DNA of 54,453 bases. It comes from Saprospiraceae bacterium. GTDB lineage: Bacteria; Bacteroidota; Bacteroidia; Chitinophagales; Saprospiraceae. The position numbers and the translations under genes are program-made. A model generated the notes under the pieces. The model worked only from the letters and a program-made list of their open reading frames with translations. It did not search any database and had not been told where the DNA came from. The DNA lies in the NCBI GenBank assembly GCA_016714765.1, contig JADKCF010000022.1:1-54453 (forward strand), in the 5' to 3' direction. Every line of letters starts with the position of its first letter. The stretch's first letter is position 1. Below, one piece after another: positions 36,006-44,523 of the stretch.

Positions 36006-38489
36006 ATGAAAGGAATACAAAGTCATTTATCAAAATTAATTACAGTCATAGCTGTGGTTTTGTGCGTTGCTCGGTCTGAAGCTCAAACCATCACAGTTTT
36101 ACCCGGGCAAGTATTTTCAAGTACCGTATCAGGAGGAAATACAATAAGCCCATATACTGTTACTTACGTTTTTGTTTGCAACAACACGGTTCAGTCTTCT
36201 AATTCCACAGGAACTTTTACTGCACCTTCTGTACCACAGGATTGTCATGTTTATGCCGTTAATCACGATAATTCATGGGCATCTCCTGCCAATGGTTCCG
36301 TTTGGTCATACCCGGCCACAAACCAGTGTGCTACTGTTATTGAGCGGATAGTACAGGTTTTGGAGTGTATCGAAGTATGTGCCGGGGGTACATTTACACA
36401 AAAGGTTTTAAACGCAAATACTACAGCACCTTATCTGGTTACTTACGTACTGATTTGTGATAATGTTCTTGCGGGACAAAATACTACTGGCACCTTTACT
36501 TTGCCGGCAGCAGCGACTTCCTGCAAGTATTTTGCAGTTAATCACGATGGCTCCACTATATCTGCCTCCGGTACAGCAAATGGCATAAATGTGGTGGGCG
36601 GTACATGTCATTCTTTGATTGAAAGATGTATTACTATAGTTCCTCCCATCGTGGCATGTCAGGGAGGCTCCGTTACCAACACCGTTAGTTTTGCAAACAC
36701 CGCAGCACCTTACGTACTGCAATATGTACTGGTATGTGACAACTCAATAGTTGGGTCCACATCCAATCCTGCCACTAATCCTTTAAATGTCCCGTTAAAC
36801 GCAACATCCTGTATTTACTATGCAGTTAACAGCCAGGGGCCTGTAAGTCTGACTGCCGGAATTGGCAATCAACTTAATGTGACCGGTACAAGTTGTTATT
36901 CCCTCCTCGCAAGGTGTATGACAGTAGTTCCAGTTCCCGTCATTACTGTAGCCAACTCATGTGCAGGAGGAAGTACGGCAACATTCACACAGACAGGAGG
37001 ACCTTCAGGAGGCACGTGGACTGTGAGCGGTGGCGGTACTATCGGAGCCACTACAGGAGTGTTTACCCCGACGACAGCAGGCTGCTTTACAGCTACTTAT
37101 ACAACACCAACAGGAAATTGTAGTGACACTAAAAGTTTTGTTGTTTTCCCGGCGGCCCCGGCAGCTCCTGTTGTGAGCAACACATGTAATACAGCCATCA
37201 CTGTTCCTGCCCTTACGGCAGTAACCGGCTTCACAGCTCAATACAGTTTTGACAATGGCAGTACATGGGGAACCAGCCCTGTCTCACCAACGACACCAGG
37301 CTGTTATACCATCAAAACGAGATATGTGACAAATGCATGTGGTACTATTTTAGCGGGCACAGTAGCGCCTGCGGCATGTGCAGAAAGTGTTGCAAGTAAT
37401 GCTGTAATCTTCCCTGCGGCTCCTGCTGCTCCCGTAGTGAGCAACACCTGCAATACGGCGATCACAGTTCCAGTCCTGGCGGCAGTGACAGGATTTACGG
37501 CCCAATACAGCTTTGATGACGGCACAAGCTGGGGTACATCCAATGTGTCCCCTACGACTCCGGGCTGCTATACCATACGAACGAGATACGTGACTACCGG
37601 CTGCGGCACCATCCCTGCCAATACAGTGGCTCCTGTGGCTTGTGCCCAGAGTGTAGCAAGCAATGCTGTAATCTTCCCGACGGCCCCTTCTGCTCCTGTA
37701 GTGAGTAATACCTGCAATACAGCCATCACTGTTCCTGCCCTTACGGCAGTAACCGGCTTCACAGCTCAATACAGTTTTGATAATGGCAGTACATGGGGAA
37801 CCAGCCCTGTCTCACCAACGACACCAGGCTGCTATACCATCAAAACCAGATATGTGGCAAATGCATGTGGTACAATTTTAGCGGGCACAGTAGCGCCTGC
37901 GGCATGTGCAGAAAGTGTTGCAAGTAATGCTGTAATCTTCCCGGCGGCCCCGGCAGCTCCTGTGGTGAGTAATACCTGCAATACTGCCATCACCGTTCCT
38001 GCCCTTACGGCAGTGACCGGATTCACAGCTCAATACAGTTTTGACAATGGCAGTACATGGGGAACCAGCCCTGTCTCACCAACGACACTAGGCTGTTATA
38101 CCATTAAAACCAGATATGTGACAAATGCATGTGGTACTATTTTAGCGGGCACTGTAGCGCCTGCAGCATGTTCAGAAAGTGTTGCAAGTAATGCTGTAAT
38201 TTTTCCTGCAGCCCCTGCCGCTCCTGTGTTGGGTACCAATACATGTAATACTGCAATAGTAGTTCCAACGGTTCCTTCAGTACCTGGGTTTACGGCTCAA
38301 TATAGCTTTAACAATGGCAGTACATGGGGAACGAGTGCTACCTCATCGACGACTCCGGGCTGCTACACCATCAAAACCAGATATGTGACAGCTGCAACAT
38401 GCGGTACTATTATAGCCGGCACTACAGCACCCGCGGCATGTGCCGAAAGTGTTGCCAGCAATGCAGTAATCTTCCTGCGGCTCCTGTAA
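36006..38489 (+). CDS. Giant type A surface protein, segment 1: signal peptide and repeats
   Basis: First segment of a ~2,450-residue protein running to 43368. MKGIQSHLSKLITVIAVVLCVARSEAQ is a signal peptide. Three ~95-residue modules follow, sharing APY.VTYVL.CDN, ATSC.YFAVNHDG and LIERC.T.VPP. Then an Ig-like linker, then five tandem 88-residue repeats with NTCNTAITVPALTAVTGF, AQYSFDNGSTWGTSPVSP and CGTILAGTVAPAACAESVASN. The frame breaks at about 38474: TTCCTG should be TTCCCTG, which restores FPAAPVITMPANTC in the next frame, parallel to the preceding repeats. The protein is likely a T9SS-exported adhesin or matrix component. Confidence 0.85.
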   Translation: MKGIQSHLSKLITVIAVVLCVARSEAQTITVLPGQVFSSTVSGGNTISPYTVTYVFVCNNTVQSSNSTGTFTAPSVPQDCHVYAVNHDNSWASPANGSVWSYPATNQCATVIERIVQVLECIEVCAGGTFTQKVLNANTTAPYLVTYVLICDNVLAGQNTTGTFTLPAAATSCKYFAVNHDGSTISASGTANGINVVGGTCHSLIERCITIVPPIVACQGGSVTNTVSFANTAAPYVLQYVLVCDNSIVGSTSNPATNPLNVPLNATSCIYYAVNSQGPVSLTAGIGNQLNVTGTSCYSLLARCMTVVPVPVITVANSCAGGSTATFTQTGGPSGGTWTVSGGGTIGATTGVFTPTTAGCFTATYTTPTGNCSDTKSFVVFPAAPAAPVVSNTCNTAITVPALTAVTGFTAQYSFDNGSTWGTSPVSPTTPGCYTIKTRYVTNACGTILAGTVAPAACAESVASNAVIFPAAPAAPVVSNTCNTAITVPVLAAVTGFTAQYSFDDGTSWGTSNVSPTTPGCYTIRTRYVTTGCGTIPANTVAPVACAQSVASNAVIFPTAPSAPVVSNTCNTAITVPALTAVTGFTAQYSFDNGSTWGTSPVSPTTPGCYTIKTRYVANACGTILAGTVAPAACAESVASNAVIFPAAPAAPVVSNTCNTAITVPALTAVTGFTAQYSFDNGSTWGTSPVSPTTLGCYTIKTRYVTNACGTILAGTVAPAACSESVASNAVIFPAAPAAPVLGTNTCNTAIVVPTVPSVPGFTAQYSFNNGSTWGTSATSSTTPGCYTIKTRYVTAATCGTIIAGTTAPAACAESVASNAVIFLRLL
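37140..38480 (+). repeat. Five tandem 264-bp coding repeats
   Basis: A marker sequence (CAATACAG or CAATATAG) recurs at 37239, 37503, 37767, 38031 and 38298, that is every 264, 264, 264 and 267 bases (88 residues). Copies 1, 3 and 4 are nearly identical over long stretches, while copies 2 and 5 have diverged. Near-identical direct repeats of this size are prone to slippage and recombination, and also to assembly collapse. Confidence 0.9.
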
Positions 38490-39555
38490 TAACCATGCCG
38501 GCTAATACCTGTATGAGTAACTTTGCATTACCGGTTGTGGCAACAGTGCCTGGATTTAGCGTAGAGTATAGCATCAATAGTGGGCCATTTACAGCCAACC
38601 CAATGACAAGCATGACGCCGGGATGTTACACCATCATAGCAAGGTATGTCCTGGCAAGTACATGCGGCAATACTACAGCAGGGACAGCTGGTTCAGGATT
38701 GTGGAAATTCCAATTCAGTGACTACAAATGTGATCCCAACACCGGATGTCAACGATCAGCCGGATATCCTTATGTGTAATATGACATTGGTAAGTCCGCT
38801 ACCTTTTACCAGCAATGTAGTGATACCATCATGTCAAAACACATCTATAACTTACAGTTGGACAAATAGTAATCCAGCTATAGGACTTCCGGCAAGTGGT
38901 ACAGGCAATATACCTGCTTTTACAGCAACCAATCCAGGGACAGCAACCATTACTGTAATACCGTCTATAACTTTGGGAGGCGTAACGTACAGGTGCACCT
39001 ATTTCATTTATAATATTTATCCATGCACCTGCACAACTGGTGTAATGATCATGTCAATATCAGTGTGGACGAAAACTGTAAGGTAAGCCCGGTGATAGAT
39101 ATGTTTTTGGAGAATAGTCCTAATGATGCAATATTTTATGAGGTCATCATCAAAACAGCAACGGGCAAAATTATCAATGAAAATGAATTGGGTAACTACA
39201 AGGGACAGCTATTGACCGTTTCAGTTCGTGATATCTGTGATGGCAACAGCTGCTGGGGCACACTTACAGTGGAAGACAAGCTGGCACCGCGTATCAATTG
39301 TGGTCCAATAAGAAGCATACAGTGCTACGAAGTAGATGCATTGGTTGCGGAAGATGTTACAAAAAAATCATCACCAAGTACAGCAAAATTTGCACCTACA
39401 TGGTCAGACAACTGTGGAGCAGTGACGGCAGAATTTACGACACATAAATTATTGGATGGTTGTAACGGTGGCAACGTATTGAGAAAATGGACAGTGACAG
39501 ATGCCAGTGGCAATACAGCATATTGTGAGCAGTGGTTTGAAGTAGAAACCAAGTA
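38475..39555 (+). CDS. Giant type A surface protein, segment 2 (three frames)
   Basis: This stretch reads as one protein once three single-base errors are repaired. First frame to about 38693: a repeat-like module (PANTCMSNFALPVVATVPGF). One extra T in GGTTCAGG at about 38692 moves it to the next frame: QDCGNSNSVTTNVIPTPDVND and an Ig-like domain ending TYRCTYFIYNIYPCTC. A missing A at about 39042 then leads to NDHVNISVDENCKV, a HYR-like domain with DKLAPRINCGPIRSIQC and RKWTVTDASGNTAYCEQWFEVETK. At 39554-39556 a missing G joins it to the next segment. All three break points are in homopolymers of two to three bases. Confidence 0.75.
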
Positions 39556-41477
39556 GACTGGACCTGCCCTGATCAACTAGTATTGTTAAGCTGCAAAGAT
39601 GACCTTTCACCTGAGGCGATAGCTATCAAAGAAGGAGTTGGTTCAGCATATCCATATTTTAGAAGCGGTAACATAACCACACCAATCCACGGAGTATGTA
39701 ATTACTATACAACTTATAGTGATGTAGAAATAGATGCATGTGGAGCACATTGCCATGGTAACAAAAAAGTAATCAGAACATGGCAAATCCTTGACTGGTG
39801 TAATGGAACAGTGACACCATGTCAACAGATCATTAAATCAGTAGATACAGAGGCACCAACATTTATCGTAAAAGATACGATCATCAGTACAGCACCATGG
39901 TATTGTGAAGGCGACTTCTATGTACCAAACCCATGGGAGCTACATGACAACTGTGATATCAACCCAACGTGGACAGTAAAATCATCAGTAGTAGGCGTAC
40001 AGATCGTACCAGCATTATTGAATGGTGCACCACACCCGGTATATAAGTACAGAGCGATAGGCGTTCCAAAAGGATCGAGCCACCTGAAATATACAGCAAC
40101 AGACTGTTGTGGTAATGAAGTGACCATCATCTCGTCTGTAACAGTAGTAGATAAAACACCACCGGTGCCAGTAGCTAAGCGAGACATCGTGATAGGCTTA
40201 GTAGGAGGATATGATGCCACAGGCAAACCGGACGGAACGGCAAAATTGTACTCAGAAAGTATCGATAACGGAAGTTATGACAACTGTAGTGCAGTAAGAC
40301 TGGAAATCAGAAGAGTGAACAAAGGCGTGAAATCAGATAACGTTACAACAGATGCACCAAGTTGTGGTAACCTGGGTAATGGTAATCCACAATACAACAA
40401 CAATATCACTTTCAACAACAGACTGGCAGCGAACCTTGGTAATAACATGCCATACAACACCAACGATACAGATGGTGGCTTGTTTGTGAAATTCTGTTGT
40501 GAGGACCTTACATCAGCAGGAGCAGACTTTGATGGAGACGGAACATTAGACGTAGGATACCACATGGTGATCATGAGAGTATGGGATGATGGCAACATGG
40601 ATGGAATCGTAGGAAATGCCGGTGACAACTGGAATGATACATGGGCAAATGTAAAAGTAGAGTGTAAAGTACCACCAGTAATTACATGTCCTGCAGATGC
40701 AACGATCCACTGTGACTGGGCTATCGAGAAATTCGTATCCAGCAGTGCTACCAAATCTATAGCAGGAGTAGACTTCCAGAAGACAGGCATACCTGAAGCA
40801 TATGGAGTATGTACTAATCCAGAAATACAGTTCAGAGACAGAGAAGTAACAGATCAGTGTGGAATCGGCTTTATCGAAAGAACATTTGTGGTCAAAGAGA
40901 AAGATATCACTAGAACATGTGTACAGAGAATCACGATCTTACCAAGTACAAGTGCACAGCCATGGGTAACTAGCGTCCCTGGTGACTGGAATAATGTAGA
41001 GCAAATAGGCTGTGACGAACCGACAGCTGCACAGATCAAAGCAAAAGGCCCAACCAATGTAGGAGGACCATGTGATGTGATCGGAGTAAGTACAAAGATA
41101 GAGTTGTTCAACTTTGAAGATGGAGTATGTAAGAAGTGGAAAGTAGAATACAAATATGTCAACTGGTGTACCAACGAAGAGAGAGGACCATTCTACAAAT
41201 ATTTCATGTACAGCGACGAAGCAGCTCCAGTAGTTACATGCAGAGATACGATGTATGCAGTAGATGTAAACTGTGAGTTGAAAGGTTTACAGTTGACCAA
41301 TAAAGCTACCGATACAGGTGGATGTATAGACAATGGATGGTTGAAGTGGACAGTAATCGTAGACTTGTGGGCAGATGGAACAGATGACATCGAGTATACC
41401 TCGTTCATCGCACCAAACAATGACGTAAGTAATATGAGGAATGGTAATTTCGATGCTATCAGAGATGATAACGAAAA
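39556..41477 (+). CDS. Giant type A surface protein, segment 3: HYR-rich region
   Basis: Reading from VDWTCPDQLVLLSCKDDLSPE this frame gives about 640 residues of HYR-like extracellular domains: IRTWQILDWCNGTVTPCQQIIKSVD, YTATDCCGNEVTIISSVTVVDKTPPVP, KVPPVITCPADATIHCDW and CVQRITILPS. The codons in this part strongly favour A in third position (gta, aca, cca, gca), unlike the preceding repeats. The frame is lost at about 41473-41477, where GAAAAACGG should be GAAAACGG, after which NGIPDVYVAPTANGAAIP continues in the next frame. The domain type suggests protein-protein or protein-glycan contacts on the cell surface. Confidence 0.8.
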
Positions 41478-42138
41478 ACGGAATACCGGATGTATATGTT
41501 GCACCTACAGCCAATGGAGCAGCGATACCTGCCAACAGCATTATCCTGCCTATTATAGCCGGCAAGATGAGCAATCACAAAGTAGCATGGAAAGTAACAG
41601 ACGGATGTCACAACTTCGCTACATGCCATTCATCATTCATGGTAGCAGACAAGAAGGCACCAACACCGGTGTGTGTACCATTGAGTACCGCATTGATGCA
41701 GGATCCAGACGGGTCAGGACCATTGTTGCCAATGGTAGAATTGTGGGCTATCGACTTCATGAACAAGTCATATGACAACTGTACCGATGAAAGTGACCTG
41801 TTATACACATTTGACGACTGGGCACCAAGAATTGCCGATACAGTAATACAGACAAGATTAGTGAATGTAGACAAGGCACATTACTTCAACAGCAAAGGAC
41901 AGGCAGTAGCAGCATACCCTGCAAGAGCTACTAATTCAGTAGAGAAAGCAGCAGAAGCATCCTACCTTGCAGGTAACTTACAGTTGTGGATACCAGAAAA
42001 CAGAAGCTCAGCCAAAGTATGGGTATCAGGTGATATCGCACCGGGAGTTAAGAAGACAGTGGATGTACACGTGACAGTATGGGATAAGAAATTTAACCAT
42101 GACTATTGCTGGACGACGCTTGACCTTATCCTCAATGG
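41478..42138 (+). CDS. Giant type A surface protein, segment 4
   Basis: About 220 residues in a third frame: HKVAWKVTDGCHNFATCHSSFMVADKKAPTPVC, another HYR-type junction, then DSYDNCTDESDLLYTF-like sequence and a lysine-rich run ending VTVWDKKFNHDYCWTTLDL. The segment ends near 42138-42139, where GG should probably be G; the next frame gives DEPIGSRIAGFVMTE. The A-rich codon use of segment 3 continues. Confidence 0.75.
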
Positions 42139-42690
42139 ATGAGCCAATAGGATCAAGAATAGCTGGATTTGTGATGACAGAAAAAAATCAACCTGTCAGC
42201 AATGTAAATGTAAATATCGATGCCAACATTACAGAGTATCCTAAGACAGTATCTACTGCGGTAGCAGGAACATATGACATGATGGTAGCTTCAGGCCTGG
42301 ACTATCAGATAACGGCGAGCAAAGGTGGAGATTACCTCAATGGAGTAAGCACACTTGACCTTGTATTGATTCAGAGACATATCCCGGTATTCAGACGCTG
42401 GATAGTCCGTACAAACTGATAGCAGCAGATGCTAACAACGATGGTAAAGTGACAGCTAGTGACCTTACAGAGTTAAGGAAATTGATACTAGGAGTTACCA
42501 ACGCTCTTCCTAAGAATGCAAGCTGGAGATTCCCTATATCAGCACAATCTATGGATGCGACCAATCCATTCCCATTTGTAGAGCAGATAGCTATCAGCCA
42601 GATACTTACAAATATGAGCAATCAGAACTTCGTAGCAGTGAAGATAGGAGATGTAAACGGAAACGTAAGCACCAACGTATCTAACCCTGC
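42139..42690 (+). CDS. Giant type A surface protein, segment 5: SdrD-B-like and dockerin-like region
   Basis: The first part, IAGFVMTEKNQPVSNVNVNID...GTYDMMVASGLDYQITASK, is a carboxypeptidase-regulatory or SdrD-B-like beta domain. It leads into a dockerin-type pair of calcium-binding helices: GVSTLDLVLIQRHI and ADANNDGKVTASDLTELRKLILG. A missing C at about 42384 (CCC for CCCC) separates the two halves; restoring it gives RHIPGIQTLDSPYKL. The end, AVKIGDVNGNVSTNVSNPA, runs into a missing G at about 42691 that joins the final segment. Confidence 0.75.
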
Positions 42691-43368
42691 GTAGAAGGCA
42701 GAAGCAACAGAAACGTAGTGATGGCAGTAGCAGAGCAGACAATAGCAGCAGGTGAAGTGGTAGAAATACCGGTAATAGCAGCTAACTTCAGCGATGTAGC
42801 AGGATACCAGTTCACTATGAATCTGAAAGGCGGAAGCTATGTAGGTGTAAATGCAGGAGCACTTGATATCAATGCAAGCAATGTAGGAGTGATAGCAGGA
42901 GATGTAGTAACGATGAGTTATGCATCAAATGAAGCAACAAGTATCCATGCAGGTGAAGTATTATTTACACTGATCGTAAAAGCTGACAAAGCAGGAAACG
43001 TAAGTGAAATGATCACATTGAACTCAGGCGTAACAGCAGCAGAATCATACAGCAGCGACCTTACAGTAGGTAAAGTAAGCTTAGATGTAAGAACTGCACC
43101 TGTAGCTGGAATCGAATTGAATCAGAACGAACCAAACCCATTCAAAGGTCAGACCACAGTAAGCTTTGTAATGCCTGAGGCAGCCACAGCTACATTGAGT
43201 GTATATGACGTGACTGGAAAAGTAGTGACAGTAAGAAACATCGATGCTAATAAAGGCTTGAACAGTGAAATCTTCACAAGAGAGCAATTAGGCGCAACAG
43301 GCGTTCTTTACTACACACTTAAGAGCGGTGACTTCACAGCTACTAAGAAAATGATCATCATCGAGTAA
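42691..43368 (+). CDS. Giant type A surface protein, segment 6: cohesin-like domain and type A CTD
   Basis: The last 225 residues start VEGRSNRNVVMAVAEQ. A cohesin-like beta-sandwich follows (EVVEIPVIAANFSDVAGYQFTMNL...GEVLFTLIVKA). The final ~80 residues are a standard T9SS type A sorting domain: LNQNEPNPFKGQTTVSFVMPE, ATLSVYDVTGKVV, GVLYYTLKSGDFTATKKMI. Hence the whole 36006-43368 gene is a T9SS cargo, probably cleaved and anchored at the outer membrane. A strong terminator follows directly. Confidence 0.85.
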   Translation, partial: VEGRSNRNVVMAVAEQTIAAGEVVEIPVIAANFSDVAGYQFTMNLKGGSYVGVNAGALDINASNVGVIAGDVVTMSYASNEATSIHAGEVLFTLIVKADKAGNVSEMITLNSGVTAAESYSSDLTVGKVSLDVRTAPVAGIELNQNEPNPFKGQTTVSFVMPEAATATLSVYDVTGKVVTVRNIDANKGLNSEIFTREQLGATGVLYYTLKSGDFTATKKMIIIE

Positions 43369-43374
43369 TTCAAA

Positions 43375-43410
43375 ATTCGGAGACTAAAATATGAAATTTA
43401 GTCTCCGAAT
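43375..43410 (+). terminator. Terminator after the giant type A gene
   Basis: A perfect 14-bp inverted repeat, ATTCGGAGACTAAA / TTTAGTCTCCGAAT with an 8-base loop, 7 bases past the stop codon and followed by an AT-rich tail. Confidence 0.8.
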
Positions 43411-43437
43411 ATTATTTAATATCAAATATCAAACATA

Positions 43438-44361
43438 ATGAGAATATTAATTCTACTTTTATTATTATCCACTGTCTATGGAGTACAGGGGCAATGTACA
43501 AGAATTTCACAATGGGGAAATCATACAGTGAGTTCTATGGGACAAACAAATATGAGCACCACGGTAGGGACAAATAATTATTCAGAAATTACTTTAGGTG
43601 CAGATAAAAATGGTCATACTTTTATATTTGGAATCACAAGAAATAGTACAGGAACTCATAAGTATATGACAATACGCACAGTGGGAGGCACTCTACTGCA
43701 ACATGGGTTTTCTCCACAAACATGGGTCAATACTGGAAATTATACAGCAATAAGAATTCATTGGAGTGAAGATGCGGCATGTGCCACTGCAACAGGTAAT
43801 CATACTTCAACCGTTGATTGGCAAGGACCACTTCCCATTGAATTGAGGAACATCAATGTCGAAAGTAAAGGTACTTTCAATGAAATCAAATGGACAACAG
43901 ATACTGAAAGTAATAATGAGTGGCAAATCATAGAAAGTAGCACCAATCATGGAAGAGATTGGAATGAAGTAGGCAGAGTGAAGGGTACAAATACTTCAGA
44001 ACAACAGAATTATTCGGTGATAGACAAATATCCAAAGACCGTCACTTATTATAGATTGTATTCAATAGATTTTGACGGCTATGGTCAATACTCGAACATA
44101 GTTGTAGCCAGACGCAAAGGAGATGAATCACAAATAAATATCATAAACTTAGGTGGTTCTACATTGAAGGTTTACAATAAGTCACATGAGAAAGATACTT
44201 ATGAAGTACAAATCTTAAGTTCTGCAGGTGGAACGATAATAAGTAAAACTGTTTTTGATGGGGAAGAAATAAATATTGAAACATTACATACAGGTCTTTA
44301 CTTTGTGACTGCTATTTCAAAAAAATCTGGGGACATAAAACTTGTAAAAATAGTAAAGTAA
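43438..44361 (+). CDS. Small secreted protein with T9SS type A sorting domain
   Basis: The 307-residue protein is intact. It has a signal peptide (MRILILLLLLSTVYGVQG), an N-terminal beta-rich domain of about 120 residues that I do not recognise (IFGITRNSTGTHKYMTI), then the shared T9SS tail: LPIELRNINVESKGTFNEIKW, NEWQIIESSTNHGRDWNEV, TVTYYRLYSIDFDGYGQYSNIV, and a CTD ending TGLYFVTAISKKSGDIKLVKIVK. The final region is the same architecture as the tail of the 25922-27394 gene. It is preceded by the 43375 terminator, so it likely has its own promoter. Confidence 0.85.
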   Translation: MRILILLLLLSTVYGVQGQCTRISQWGNHTVSSMGQTNMSTTVGTNNYSEITLGADKNGHTFIFGITRNSTGTHKYMTIRTVGGTLLQHGFSPQTWVNTGNYTAIRIHWSEDAACATATGNHTSTVDWQGPLPIELRNINVESKGTFNEIKWTTDTESNNEWQIIESSTNHGRDWNEVGRVKGTNTSEQQNYSVIDKYPKTVTYYRLYSIDFDGYGQYSNIVVARRKGDESQINIINLGGSTLKVYNKSHEKDTYEVQILSSAGGTIISKTVFDGEEINIETLHTGLYFVTAISKKSGDIKLVKIVK

Positions 44362-44523
44362 TATATATCAAAAAGGTAGAATATGTAAAGCTTCAGCGTC
44401 GATTTGGGTAGTCTTAAATCGGCTGTATTGATATACTTTCAAAGGGTTTTGCATTCAATTTTACAACTATTTTGTTCAATTTTTTAATATTATTTAATCT
44501 ATTATATGTCTTAACATTCAGCA

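Noticed and set aside
37150..38480. The 264-bp array considered as a CRISPR or regulatory repeat
   Set aside because: Units are contiguous, coding, in frame and without spacers.
36006..43368. Programmed frameshifting or phase variation as the cause of the many frame breaks
   Set aside because: Eight breaks of both signs in runs of two to five bases are too many and too short for either mechanism; sequencing or consensus error is simpler.
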